Shown: positions 1-12,290, counted from the first letter of the stretch. The stretch is DNA of 64,000 nt from Coenobita brevimanus (GCA_032717465.1 CM064671.1:58066864-58130863); one strand, 5' to 3'. Translations and numbers: made by a program. The notes: generated by a model from the sequence alone, not told the origin.

Positions 1-44
1 TAGGGCATCACTAACAGACGATACGAGCTGTGAATATGAACCAC

Positions 45-46
<2 letters not shown>

Positions 47-82
<36 letters not shown>
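47..82. repeat. (GA)n microsatellite
   Basis: An uninterrupted GA dinucleotide run of about 18 units is directly visible. No gene overlaps it; reading frames through it give only Arg/Glu repeats. Confidence 0.97.
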
Positions 83-85
<3 letters not shown>

Positions 86-187
86 GGGAGGGGGGGAGTC
101 ACGGAGAAACAGCAATCCAGTACATTATGCTTTTATAATATCGCCCATGGTGATACACATGACACACCACCAACATATTGTAGTTTA

Positions 188-188
<1 letters not shown>

Positions 189-221
<33 letters not shown>
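189..221. repeat. (CA)n microsatellite
   Basis: A pure CA dinucleotide tract is directly visible. Confidence 0.97.
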
Positions 222-223
<2 letters not shown>

Positions 224-1338
224 AACCATGCGCTCGTCATCTGAAACAAACAGTGAAAGTGAAAACAGTGGTTCGGAATAGCTCGTGTCAAGGGCATTGG
301 GTGACGTCCTGAGCTTACGACAATATTTCATCATAGCTGGGGCAGAAAGTAAGACACAGGGAATGTCACATTATTAATATCCTTGGCAGTTCTTGTGGAA
401 ACTAAACTGTATTTTTTGGCAGTGCTGTACCATTGATATATTCAATATGTTTCGCTCGACTGTGTTTTCGTTTATTTTTGTTGCCTTAAGGTGAATTTAT
501 TGAGCAAATGAAATATTTCTCATTAATGAAGACATCAAATTCTTCCATTTCGAAATTTTTAGACGCAGTAGTAAAAAACAAAAAGAAAAAAAGAAAGAAG
601 ACAAGATATCTTCAAGTCCTAGGGGTTTATTAACAGTTGCATAAAAGGAAAGGAATTGTCACCAGCCACATGACTAAACTCTTTGGCTAGAGCGATTTAA
701 GTAAATGGAACCGTTCTATACACCATGGAATAAAATACGAAGGATTTATTGCCCTCCCACAGCAGCCTGGGATCCTGAGGAATATACGAATCACTATGAT
801 ACCAATTAATGCTAATAACATATATAGTTCTAACAATATTATTATTATTTTGTTTCTTGTACTAACTGCTGCATGGTGGTAGGTGGTCGCGACCACCATC
901 CACGCATTAGATGTATTTTTCCCCTACTTCTTTTTTCACCTTTATGATTCTGTCTCTTTGTCTGCGCTCCTCTCTTACTATTTCTCCCATTCCCTTCATC
1001 ACTTTTTATTACCCTTCCTTCCACCTCAGGTGGTTCTACACAGAGTGTCAAATCTGATGGTTTCCTGTAATCAAGCAAACCTTTTCCAGCACTGGATGGT
1101 AACCATATACCCAGATAATGGCTAACTGGGAGGAGCGCCGCATATGCGGTGTTCTTCCAGGAACCAAACTTCCACAATTTTCCCCTCATCACTAGGTGCT
1201 GATAGCCTCAAGCAAACAACAGTTCAATGAACAGGTCTGTCAGGCCTGCATTTGATGCATCTTCTCAGTCAGATAGACTGGGCTTGATCAACAACAATTG
1301 ATTTTTGCACAGAGTATATGATGTATTGTGAATGCGTG
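222..1338. other. Intergenic, nothing recognised
   Basis: AT-rich unique-looking sequence. A minus-strand open frame at 845-1192 and a plus-strand one at 883-1125 overlap, show no domain I recognise and have no convincing splice context, so I treat them as chance frames. Confidence 0.5.
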
Positions 1339-1575
<237 letters not shown>

Positions 1576-1689
1576 TGTATATTATAGGAGATAATAACAC
1601 GATCACAAATGTCACAGTTATCAACGAAGTAAATATAGGAGTTTATCATAGAATGGTGGGTTGCACAGCCATATTCAGTTTCCAAAGTG

Positions 1690-3752
1690 AAAGATGATTA
1701 AAGATAAAAAAGATATGCCCTATAAAAGTAAACGAAAACAAAGCAGCCTATCAGTTGGAAATAAAGAACAGATTTCAGGCTCTAGATAATGCTGAATGTG
1801 ATATTGATGAGCTGAATGACAGACTACCGCAACAAAAGTGTTAAGAGAATCAGCGGAGGTAGTAGGAAAATCTAATACAACCAAAGCCAAGAAATATTCA
1901 GAAATGACACTCGAGCTTATGAAAAAAACGAAAGGAAATGAAAGTAAAAACAAAGAAAGATGAAACAGAACGAGCGGAATTTAATAAGCTTATCAACAAG
2001 AGACAAAGAGGGGAAAAAAGAAAGAGAAACATGAATTAAATCAAAGAAACCATCAAAAATGGAAAAAAAAAAGTCTGTAACAGGTCCGAAGTAAACTGGC
2101 ACTAGGAACACAACAAATGACATCACTGAAAGAGAATAACAGTGAAATCATAAAATGCAGAGATAAGCTGTTGAAGAGTGCTGGTGAATTTTACAAAGAA
2201 CTGTATGCATCAAAGACAGTAGTACCAATAGCTAACTTTTCAGTTGACACAAGTGAAATACCTGAGGTAACACCAGACGAAGTAAATATTTGTCTTAAAA
2301 ATATGAAAAGAGGGAAGGCTCCGGGAGAAGATGGAATAGTAACAGATTTACTGTTGGATGCAGGAGTAGAAGTACAAAATAGGCTTGCTCACTTATTTAC
2401 CCAATGTATAAAACAGAAGAAAATTCCTAAAACATGGTGTAATGCAGTAGTTATTTTACTCAACAAAAATGGTGACTGAAAAGATATCAGTAACTATCGA
2501 CCCATCAGTTTATTATCAGTAATTTACAAACTCTTCACTAAAGTCCTCACGAACAGAATAACAACAAATTTGGAGGAAAATCAACCTCGTGAACAGGCAG
2601 AATTCCTAAGCGGGTAATCGACTACTGATCATCTACACACAATGAATCAGCTAATTGAGAAAACTACAGATAATATTAAACCACTGTGCTTAGGTTTTCT
2701 TGATTAAGAAAAGGCTTTCGATTCAGTGGAGCACATAGCAATTATAAATTCATTGCGAGAACAAGGAGTGAATGAGACCATTGTCAAACTGCTCGAAAAC
2801 ATACATAAAGAGGGAACTGCTGCAGTTAAATTACATTAGGACTCGGAAAAAGATTGAGAGGGGGGTTCGTCAGGGAGATACAGTTTCACCAAAATTATTT
2901 GCAGCTTGCCTTGAAAGTATTTTCTGAAAGCCAGACTGGGAAAACAAAGGAGTGAACATTGATGGAGAAAAGATAAACTGTTTCAGATTTGCAGATGACA
3001 TTGTCCTAATCTCAGAAACAGCGGAGGCAGTGCAAGAAATGTTAAATGACTTGAACAGGGAAAGTCTCAAAGTAAGGCTAAAGATGACCTGGGGTAAAAC
3101 AAAAGGAATGTTTAATCCACAAACACCAAAGAGCGTCATCAGAATAAGCGAAGAATTTCTTAAAGAAGTTGAGGAGTACAACTACTTGGGACAAATAATA
3201 AAATTAACGAAAGATCAAGGAAGCGAAATAAAAAGACGCATTACAATTGGATGGAAAGCTTTCGGTAAACATAGGGACATTATGAAAAATAGCTTGCCAG
3301 TTTGTATGAAACGAAAAGTATATAACGAATGTTTAATTCCAGCTATGACGTATGGCCGAGAGACCTGGAAAATGATAAAAATCGATGGAAAATAAATTAA
3401 TCCGTTCTCAGAGAGCAATGTTGGGAATATCTTTAAGAGACAGGAAAAGATCAACCTGGGTGAAAGAGCAGACTAAAGTTAAAGATATGATAGAAGTTAT
3501 AATAGAACAAAAATGGAGGTGGGCAGGCCATATAGCAAGAATAAGGGATAACCGATGGAGCAAGAGGCTGACTTACTGGACACCAAGAGATTGTAAGCAT
3601 AGCAGAAAAAGGCCAGACAGGAGGTGGAGATGTGATATAGAGAAATTTGCAGAGAAAACGTGACAAAGATTGGCTCAGGCAAGGAATTTGTGGAAAAGGT
3701 TGGGGGAGGCCTTTGTTCAGCAGTGGACTTGTAATGGCTGATGATGATGATT
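1690..3752 (+). mobile_element. Degenerate RTE-type LINE
   Basis: A non-LTR retrotransposon copy. About 1740-2110 resembles the linker between endonuclease and reverse transcriptase, and the RT and C-terminal region follow. The copy ends in a short GAT-repeat tail (GATGATGATGAT, about 3740), which is characteristic of RTE elements. The endonuclease is missing, so it is 5' truncated. In-frame stops and frameshifts show it is dead. The RTE (BovB-like) assignment rests on motif similarity remembered from that family. Confidence 0.85.
2117..3663 (+). pseudogene. RTE reverse transcriptase, broken
   Basis: The reading starts in a block with RGKAPGEDGI, passes a TGA near 2478, continues with [14 protein letters not shown] and then a region with a TAA near 2704, and shifts frame near 2840. 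The catalytic block FADDIVLISE is near 2990, followed by NYLGQIIKL and a C-terminal block with KWRWAGHIAR. The order matches RT fingers, palm, thumb and C-terminal region of RTE elements. Since the copy has at least two stops and one frameshift it cannot encode an active enzyme. No promoter or host gene context is visible. Confidence 0.85.
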
Positions 3753-3757
3753 ATTAC

Positions 3758-3903
<146 letters not shown>

Positions 3904-3904
3904 A

Positions 3905-5580
3905 CGTCAGTAGGCGTTGTGTACAACAATATATGTAATGTTTTCCCTTTATATGTAAAGTTTATCACAGTATACATTATGTAAAGTCTGTTCACCTATA
4001 TGTAAAGTTTACTCCATCGTATATAAAGCTTAAACCATTGTATGTAAACTTGATGCCAACACTTGTGATGAGTGCCCTAGTATAATCAAAGCTTGTCCTA
4101 GCAATTGTAAAGTTTACCACGATATGTGGTATTGGAGAGGGCCGCCTTTGAGCAGTGACCCTGATAGAACTGGGTGGCTGTGTTGCATGGTTGTTGAACT
4201 GCCCCTCGTCTCGCTCGTTATCCATTGAAAGGAGGATGGTGGACTACAGGAGGAGGGCAACCTCAGCCTGCAGTCAACTGGGTTTACACTCCAAATGCAC
4301 CTGCGGTTAAAACTACTACAACTGTCCTAACATAAGTAAAATTCACCTATAAACATATACAGTAGTTTAATCTAGGATTCGTACAGTTTAGTGAAACCTT
4401 CTAAATACTTTCCGATACATGCGTGAAATTTTACCTCATAATATTATAATCTTTATCCATACATATGTAAAGTTTGCCCCTTTGTAACGATCCCCATAAA
4501 AACATCACCAGTTCCTCTACAACCACATCCAACCTCCAGGTCCAACACTGGCGTGGCAGAAACAGCTATATATTCCCTTCACGCGCGCAGGGTAATTCAC
4601 CACCTCGATCTGACCTCCAGACATCGTAGGTTTCCTTATATAGATGATCTAGTTCTTCCAGTTATGCTTGCATCATGATATCAGCCAGCCTTCCTCAACT
4701 ACCGACTTAGATCTGGGTTGGGTGGAGCCACAGACGACACGTATTCCGCTTGTAGATTAGGGCCACATAACACAACACATATAATGGCGGACTGCATTGC
4801 ACATATCACACTATGACGCAGGCACAACATTAACGGTGTACGTAACATATGGGGCAGTCCCACAGGGGCGGTTGATTACATGGGGTCAACAGGTTTGGCC
4901 CGATCAGAGGAGCCGGAACTGTGTAACACACCCACAGCAATATCCTCAAAAAGTAAAATTTACCTTAGTATATTATGTCAAGCTTACCCCAGAAAATGTC
5001 TAGTTTACCGCAAGTTTCTTTGTAAAGTTTACCTCTGCATATGATTATCATGTATGACGCAGAACGCAATATTAACCCTAGTACTGTATATTTCAAGTTA
5101 ACCAGGGTATGTGCCGGGTTCTCCCCAGTACGTGTAGAACAAAAAAATAATACCCTGGTGTGGGCAGGGCTTACCTCAGAATATTTGAATTATATCCAAT
5201 ACATGTCAACTTAACCCCAGAGTCTCTTGTTTACCTTAGAGTATGTAAACATTATGCTGGTATATGGAAGTTCAATACAGTACATGTAAAGTTTATGCTA
5301 GTATATATAAGTTTACTACAGTATGTATGGAATGTTTACACCAGTATATGTCTAATTTCCCAAACTATATAATTATCAAGTTTAATCCAGTATGTCACGT
5401 TTAACGCAGTGTATGTCAGCTTTAACCCAGTATACGCCAATATACGCCAGATTTAACCCACTGTAAGTAAACTTTATCCCAGTATATTTAACGTTTACCC
5501 CAGTACATTTCGAGGTGACACCAGTATATAAAATTTTCCACGGTAGGCTATATATAAGAGTTACGCAAGTATAAAGTTGC
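3905..5580. repeat. Highly degenerate ~21-bp minisatellite
   Basis: Variants of a unit close to ATGTAAAGTTTACCCCAGTA recur dozens of times, for example near 3955, 3985, 4005, 5290 and 5400-5520. Non-repetitive patches lie between them, mainly 4140-4430 and 4490-4920. A minus-strand reading near 5400-5530 shows a matching 7-residue period (YTGVNVK, YTGIKFT, YSGLNLA), as expected from 21 bp. Unit divergence is high, so the array looks old. No gene is supported here. Confidence 0.7.
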
Positions 5581-5691
5581 ATCATGGCCCTTTGATTCAC
5601 TGCTGCATTCACAAGATTCAATAACTTGAAGCATCTTGATAATAAATGGCATATAATTGAATCGCGACCTTCGGTGGCGATTCGCAAGAAT

Positions 5692-5694
<3 letters not shown>

Positions 5695-5754
<60 letters not shown>
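5695..5754. repeat. (TA)n microsatellite
   Basis: A pure TA run abutting the 3' end of the minus-strand LINE that begins at about 5755; probably grown from its tail. Confidence 0.97.
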
Positions 5755-5757
<3 letters not shown>

Positions 5758-5835
5758 CCAGACGCCTTAATCCCATATGGAGTGGCCACAAACAAGTCGC
5801 CTCCACGTCGACCTGTCCCTCTCCATTCCACTGCC

Positions 5836-7386
5836 CTACTCCCAAGTCACATCCCCCTCTCTCATATACCTCTCCACTCCATCTCTCCATCTCATCCTTG
5901 GCCTCCCCCTCCCTGTCTCCCCCTCCACCTCACTCACATATACTCTCCTTGTCAGTCTCTCACTCTCCATCCTCTCCACATGGCCAAACAACTTCAGTGT
6001 GTTTCTCCTAACTCTTCCTATCACATCCACAACCACACCACAACGCTCCTGCACATCCTCATATGTCAGTCTGTCTCCATTTGACTCCACAGGCTCCTCT
6101 CAAATAACACATTTCCACTGCTCTCACTCTTGACTTGTGTCCCTCCAACAACGTCCAAGCTTCACTTCCATACGTTAGAGTTGGTATCACAATACTGTCA
6201 TGTAATAACTTTTTCACTTCCATGTTCACTACCCTGTTTCTTATCACTACTTTCAAGGGACCAGCAAATTTTCTTCCTTGCTGTACCCTTTCAAGCACTT
6301 CACTCTCCAAACTTCCATTCTTACTCATCCCCCTCCCCAAGTACTTAAACGTACTCACATTTTCCATTTCCTTATCATCCAACCTCACTCAACATTCACT
6401 GACTTTACTTCCCTCGAAGGCCTTAACTTTACTCTCACCTACATTCACCTTTAGAGTCCATTTCTTACACACTTTCACAAACTCATCCACCAAGCCTTGC
6501 AGCTCCCCTTCGTCTTCACTTAACAACACAATATCATCTGCAAACAACAGTACAGGGAGTTTCCAAACACTGCCCTCTCTCATTAGGGCCACTCCAACAT
6601 CCACTGCCCTACATTGTATCTCTTTTATAACGCCATCCATGTACAGATTGAACAATCATGGAGCCATGACACATCCCTGTTTCAACCCAACCTTCAAATA
6701 AAAAAATTCGCTCAGTTCACTGTCCACACGCACTGCAGCCTTAGCACCCTTATATACATACTCTTGACGGCATTCAGCAACTTCCCATCTACTCCATATA
6801 TCTAAATACTTTCCACAATCCTTGTCTATCCACCCTGTAATATGCTTTCTCCAAATCCATGAAGGCCGCATAGAACATCTTTCGCTTCTCTAGAAACTTT
6901 TCCATTAAAGATCTAAGAATGAGTATCTGATCTACACAACCTCTTCCCTTCCTAAAGCCTCCCTGTTCTTCTCCAACTAATTCCTCTGTTATTTCCCTTA
7001 CTCTGTCAATAAGTATCCTATCATATACCCTTCATATTACACTAAGAAGACAAATGCCCCGATGATTACCACACACTTCTTTTTCCCCTTTCCCTTTGTA
7101 CAAGGGAATAATTATATCTGACTTCCAATACTCCTGGACTCTACCTTCCGCCCAGGCCAATCTGCAAATCTTCCCCATCCGTTCTACTACTATCTCTCCC
7201 TCATGCTTCAGCATTTCACCACGCACTTCATCCATTCCTGGGGCTTTCCCCATTTTGACTTTTTTCATTGCTTCCACAATTTCCATCCTACTGATTTCTT
7301 CCTGTCTTGTCACCTCTCGCCTTCTCCCAGCCATTCCCCTGCCACTTATACTCTCATTATTTTCATTCTCTATGTTCAACAATTCA
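5836..7386 (-). pseudogene. Outer LINE reverse transcriptase, broken
   Basis: Minus-strand RT domain. The N-terminal block MKKVKMGKAPGMDEVRGEML and GKGEKEVCGNHRGI are near 7040-7280. A block with GLKQGCVMAP is near 6660. The catalytic FADDIVLL is near 6540 and KYLGRGMSKNG near 6320. The C-terminal GRGRPRMRWRDGVERYM is near 5880. The segments are separated by stops near 6656, 6389 and 7032 and by frameshifts, so the copy is inactive. Confidence 0.85.
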
Positions 7387-7395
7387 TTAAGGTGT
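7387..7395. repeat. Target-site duplication (left), inner LINE
   Basis: TTAAGGTGT is identical to 11224-11232. Removing 7396-11223 plus one copy restores the outer LINE reading. Confidence 0.9.
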
Positions 7396-7612
7396 AGTAG
7401 TAGTAGTAGTAGTAGTTGTTCCCTAGGCAGTCTGGCCGAACAGCCCCGAGTCCCTTAGGAAGGCCATGGCCGAGACCGGGCTTTCCCACAGACCTCTCAA
7501 AGAGTGTATGTTGTGTTGTTGGCTTAGGTGATTGTGTGCAATGCAGTCTTCCATAATGTGCTTAATAGTATGGGGTGCTGTGATGCATTCTGTACAGGCA
7601 TCAGCGACGGAG

Positions 7613-8288
7613 TCATCCAGCCTCTTCTGGAAGGCTTAAGAGGGCTGGATGGTGCCCACATCTCAGCCTGGCAAGGTGGACCCCGTCCTCACGAGGAATA
7701 TAGGATTCAGAAGGGTGGATGTCAGGAGGCCGTGCATGCAGCTGTTTGTTGTCTTTAAGTGACTGAATGGAGCGGCGAGTGATTTGAGTGTGAATATGCT
7801 TCTGGAAGCTGGTCTGAGGTTGGCGAGGGGGGGAGAGATGACAGTATTTGTGTATGGTATCGTGTGCTGGGTGTTGTTTTGATGTTCCTTGGTGTTGGTG
7901 GATGTGCTGCCATGTAGTGGAGGCTGCAGCAAGAAACTGGGTGCCTCTCATGTCTAGGTGATCCTTGACTTTAAGGACTTTGGTTTCTTGGTGTATGTTG
8001 TCTGTGGTTGTAGTAGCTGTGCAGCCTGTGATTATTTTTAGGGCCTTGTTCTGTATGGTCTGTAGAGTGTTGTAGTGTGTTTTGGTGAGGTTAGAAGCCC
8101 AGGCAGGGTTTGCATAATTCATCACTGAACGTATGTATTGTTTGTATACTGTGGTGGTGGTTTCTCTGTTGTGTCCGAATGTTGTATGGGCAAGTGACCT
8201 CAAAGCATTAAGTCTTGGTGTTATTTTATTTTTAATGTTTGTGATGTGTTGTTTAAATGACATTGATGTATTGTATGTTACACCAAGG

Positions 8289-8343
<55 letters not shown>

Positions 8344-10540
8344 TAGGGGAGTGTTGTTTGTGGTGAGGTGTGGGATGTGACTGTGTTCTGCTGTCCAGTT
8401 TGTGAGAAGGGTCACTGTAGATTTGGCTGGGGCTATTTTGAGCCTCTTTATTGTGAACCATTCGTGTAGTGTGTTGAGGTAAGGTTGAATGATGTGTGCA
8501 GTTGTGTTTGCATTTTGGTGCATACATGTAAGTGTTATATCATCTGCATAGGAAGCTATGTGTATCTGTGGTGTGTGGGGTGTGGATACGTCGTGCATGT
8601 ATAGGTTAAAGAGTGTAGGGGATAAAACAGATCCTTGGGGGACGCCGTTTGTGAAGTTTCTGATGTTAGAAGACTGACCGGCAAATGTTATGTGTGCACA
8701 TCTGCCTGCTAGGTAGTTTGCCAGCCATTTTTTTGTGTTATTGTGCATGTTTATGTTGAATATTTTGTGACGTCGTGACGGGGGATGGCAGCAAAAGCTT
8801 TGCTAATGTCTAGTGTGATTAGGAGTGTTCTGTGTGGTGGCTTAGCTGAATTCATGCCATCGAAAACTCTCTGTGTAAGGTCTGTATGAAGGGTGTTTGA
8901 GGAGTGTAGTGGCCTAAAGCCATGTTGTGACTGGGCCAGGGGAATGTGAGGTGTGACTAGTTGTAGTACCAGTCGTTCAGTGACTTTAGAAGGGGTGCAG
9001 AGGAGTGTGATGGGGCGATGTGAGGAGGGTAACGTGGGGTCTTTGTTGGGTTTAGGGATAGTGATGATCTTGCCATGCTTCCAGATGTTGGGTATTATGT
9101 TGTGTGAGTAGCTGTAGTTTGATATGTTGGTGAGTGCATGTATGCCTTGTGCCCCTAGGTGTTTAAGGTGAATGTTGCTTATGTTGTTTGGTCCACAGGC
9201 AGATGAGTGCTTGAGGTTGTTAATGATGTGCTTCGTCTGGTTGTAGGTGAAAGGTGCGTAGTCTGGGTCTGTGGGGAACTGTCCCTTATGTCGGATGATA
9301 CGTCGGTCTTTGGGATTGGGGTTTATATGGCTGACTTGTGAAAAGTGATTGATGAGAGTGTTTGCTTATTGTTTGTTTGAGGGTATGGTGTCTGTTGTTG
9401 TGATGGCAGCGTGTGATTGTGTGGTGTTGCTGTTGGAAAGTGTGATGCTGTTTAGTGTTTTGTAGAGTTTGCTGATGTTTATTTTATGGTCAAGTGTTTG
9501 GAGGTAATTTTTCCAGTTTAGTGTTTGCTGTTCTGATAATATTATTGTTTATTTGAGTGTTGAGTTCTTGTATTTGTTGTACGGTGTCTTGTGTATGGGG
9601 TGATGGGGAGTGTCGCAGTGTGTCCCGTTGTCTGATGAGGCCTTGAATTTCTGGTGTGAAGTTGGGGTTGTCTCTTTCTGTTGCCCCTAGGGATGTGTCT
9701 TTTGTCTGCGTTTTGTATAATTGTATTGAAAGTGTGCACAGCGGTGCTGATGTTTGTGATGGGTGTACTGTTTAATGTTTCGAAATGTTGTTCTGTTTCA
9801 GTTACAAAGGCCTCCCAGTTGGCTCTCTTATAATTAGTGTATGTGTGTTTGTGGCCAGCTGGGGTGATTCTGGTTTTGGTAGTGATGACGATTGGGAGGT
9901 GATCAGAACCTAAGGTTTTGACCACTCTCCATGGTGTAGTGGGGGCGAGGTTTGGGGAGCAGAAGGTGATGTCTGGAGATGATGGGAGGAAGAGGGCTTG
10001 GTGTGGGATATGGGTATGTTGGTCTAGATTGTTCAGTATTAAAAGATGATCTGTCTGGGATTGTAGTACCAGCCCTCTGTCTGTGTCAGGGTTGTTGACA
10101 TGCCAGGCCGACGACTTGGCGTTGAAATCACCACCCAGGATGATGTTGGGTATGGTAGTGATGTGGTATATCTGTGGGGAGTAACTGTGTGGTACTGTGG
10201 GGGACAATTGGGGGGGAATGTATGTTTTAGCGATTGTTATGTGTGATTTGTTACCAGTGCGTATTTTAATTGATTGTATTTCTGTCGTGGTGTCATGTGG
10301 GGGGAGAAGTGACTTTGTGTGTGCACTGGTATCTGTATAGTTGATGGATTTGTGTACCAGGGTGATGAGTCCACCGCCACCGCCGTCGGCCTGATCTTGT
10401 CGAATGGTGGTGAAGTTTTGAAATGTCGGTGTTTTCTGTGCTCTGTGTAGTTTTGTTTCTTATAAGATGGCAATGTGCATGTTCTGTTGTTTGATGAATT
10501 GTGTGAGTACTTGTTTTTTTGGTGTTTATCCCATCTATGT
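7613..10540 (-). pseudogene. Inner LINE ORF2: endonuclease and reverse transcriptase, broken
   Basis: Endonuclease blocks are readable: NIILGGDFNAKSSAWHV near 10110 and TLGSDHLPIVITTK near 9890. The RT has NGVPQGSVLSPTLFNLYMHD near 8640, SYADDITLTC near 8540 and KILGVTYN after a CA repeat near 8290. The C-terminal region has GVHLARLRCGHHPALL near 7650. Regions 8750-9540 are readable only in fragments. Stops and frame changes, including one across the CA tract, disable it. Confidence 0.8.
8293..8342. repeat. (GT)n microsatellite inside an RT coding region
   Basis: The tract lies between the RT palm and the KILGVTYN block of the inner LINE (a His-Thr repeat in the minus-strand frames) and coincides with a frame change. 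Confidence 0.95.
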
Positions 10541-10559
10541 TTAACTGAAGGACGTTTAT

Positions 10560-11160
10560 ATTGTGTGTGGGATGTGTGTTGGCTGCTGCAGCACGGGGGG
10601 GAGGTGGTGTGGGTTGAGGGGAAGAGGAGGTTGTGATGGAGGTAAGGGTTGAGGTGCATTAGGATGGGTTGGAATGGGAGGAGCTGGGGGACTGGATGGT
10701 GTGGGAAGGTTATAGGTGGATTTGGCTGTGGAGGTGTGAAGGAAGTAGGAGTAGGATTGGAAGGGGGTTGGTGGGTGGGGGGAAGGAGCATAAGGAACAG
10801 GTCCAGGTGTTTGTGTAATGTTTTCTGGACGCAAGTGTTGTGCAGGTGTAATGGGTCCAGTTCTTGCAGGAGTTGCATTGAACTGAACCCTTTGTCTGTC
10901 GGCTCGACGTGATAGGTTTTGAGCACGTTGGACATGTGTATTTGTTGATGGGTCCTGGATTGCTTTCAGTGTCCCCGGCTAGAAGAAGTCGTCGAGAAAT
11001 GACAGCCGGGAAGTCATTTCTCGGTGTAGAAAAAACGGTGTTGTTGAGTGTGTTGTGTTGGGAGATGTGGTACTTGCCTGGGCGATTGAAGCCACTCCCA
11101 GGTACTCGAGCCCCGTGAGGGACCGAGGGGGGTTGCAGTGGTTTGGCCCCCATGCTGTCC
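10560..11160 (-). pseudogene. Inner LINE ORF1: 2A-like motif plus PHD-like zinc finger
   Basis: From a Met near 11150 (MGAKPLQPP) about 60 residues lead to LLLAGDTESNPGP. A Cys/His-rich finger follows: CPTC, then VQCNSCKNWTHYTC, then WTCSLC, with the C4-H-C3 spacing of PHD-type fingers. The tail is proline-rich, and the frame shifts around 10710-10900. Known non-LTR elements of several clades carry N-terminal 2A sequences that cause ribosome skipping or act as targeting signals. A similar role is inferred here, not shown. ORF2 (endonuclease) follows downstream on the same strand. Confidence 0.7.
10950..10973 (-). other. 2A-like core motif D-T-E-S-N-P-G-P
   Basis: The minus-strand codons read DTESNPGP. 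The classical 2A core is D-(V/I)-E-x-N-P-G-P. Here Thr replaces Val/Ile, but N-P-G-P is intact and hydrophobic leucines precede it. Confidence 0.7.
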
Positions 11161-11223
11161 TCTTCTCTTCGACAGCCTCTGGGCGTTAGACCCACGACGA
11201 AGATGCCACCGCTCCAGGTCCCC

Positions 11224-11232
11224 TTAAGGTGT
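11224..11232. repeat. Target-site duplication (right), inner LINE
   Basis: The second TTAAGGTGT copy, at the 5' end of the minus-strand inner element. Confidence 0.9.
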
Positions 11233-12290
11233 TCGCTCCATCTGCTCACTTTTTCTCCCTTCTCCACTAGAAATCTACCATTTTTATCTTTCACTCCCCT
11301 ACTAACTTCACTGCCACCCTGTCTACCTCTCTTTACCTCTTGTCAGAACAGTTTCTTACATTCCCTTCACTTTACACTCAAATTCCTTCCAAATTCCTTA
11401 TCCACTTTCTTCTTTCTCTCTCTTACTTATCTTTTCACCTCCCTCTTCCTTTCTACATATAACTCTCTCTTCCGTCTCTCAACTTCTTCAACGCCCCTAT
11501 TTCTCATCCATTCATTATATGCTTTCTACTTTTGTGCCACAGCCTGTCTTACCTGTTCATTCCACCATGCTGTTCCTTGCACCCCATTTCGTCTTCTCCT
11601 CACTCCACACACCACCTCATATGTTCGACATATTTTTTCTGTGAATATCTTGCACACATCTTCCAGGTCCCCCATCTGCTCCAATTCATATTTACCCAGT
11701 TGTTTCTCCACTTCCCTCTTATATTCTGCCTTTTTCTCATCCTCTTGTAACCTGTCCACTCTCCTTGCATCTACTCCTTCCTCCCGTTCTTCCCTTCTTC
11801 TATATCTCCATTTTACTTGAACCTTGATTCTGACCATCACTTGGTGGTGGTCAGAAAGTCCACTCCCCCAACCTCTATATGCTGTTGCATCCATCACACA
11901 TCTTCACATCCTTTCATCCACACACACACATAATCAAACATTGCCTTCCTTTCATTCAGTTCACCACCCACCCTTCTCATCACTCTCCACGTATACCTGT
12001 GGATCATTTTGTGCCTGAAGAGGATATTGGCTATCACCAAACCCCTCACGGCACAAATGTCCACCAAACCACTGCCATTCTTATCTATGTCAGCAGGCAC
12101 ACCCCACTCACCAACTACTCCATCCACCCTTCACATTCCCTTCTTTACCACTCATATCACCAATCAACAAAACTCTTTCATTCCTTTCAAACTATTCCAT
12201 GCACAATTCCACATTTGTCCAGAGCTCTTCTCTCACTCTGCTTGCACGATCTTGCACATGTTTACAAATCGGCTTCATGATGCAACTTCC
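11233..12290 (-). pseudogene. Outer LINE endonuclease (C-terminal part) and linker, broken
   Basis: The minus strand reads LLIGDMSGKEGN near 12150, which matches the conserved GDxN block of apurinic-type endonucleases. It is followed by NGSGLVDICAVRGLVIAN, MIHRYTW and SDHHQVMVRIK, the SDH block at the end of the domain. The linker near 11294 reads MKDKNGRFLVEKGEKVSRW and joins the RT across the inner insertion. Frames change near 11900, and the endonuclease start is missing. Confidence 0.8.

Larger units (their letters stand above)
7396..11223 (-). mobile_element. Inner LINE with 2A-like motif, complete but decayed
   Basis: A 3.8-kb minus-strand non-LTR element sits inside the outer LINE, flanked by the 9-bp duplication TTAAGGTGT (7387-7395 and 11224-11232). 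Its 5' end carries ORF1 with a 2A-like motif and a PHD-like finger. EN, RT and a C-terminal LRCGHHPALL block follow. The 3' tail is a trinucleotide run (TAG on the plus strand). Layout and motifs suggest the Jockey/I group, possibly Nimb-like; the clade is inferred. Several frameshifts make it non-autonomous now. Confidence 0.85.
5755..12290 (-). mobile_element. Outer LINE, split by an inner LINE
   Basis: A non-LTR element on the minus strand, present as two pieces: 12290-11233 (endonuclease end and linker) and 7386-5755 (RT and C-terminus). The reading ...RWSEHL at 11240 resumes as HLNELLNIEN at 7390 once the inner element 7396-11223 and one copy of its 9-bp duplication are removed. The 5' end is truncated inside the endonuclease. 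The 3' end runs into (TA)n. The family is a crustacean LINE type with FADDIVLLSE and KWTLKVNVGESK motifs; I am unsure of the clade (RTE-like). Confidence 0.85.

Noticed and set aside
5777..6701. Plus-strand Ser/Pro/Leu-rich frames
   Set aside because: Antisense shadows of the outer LINE RT; the minus strand shows the RT motifs.
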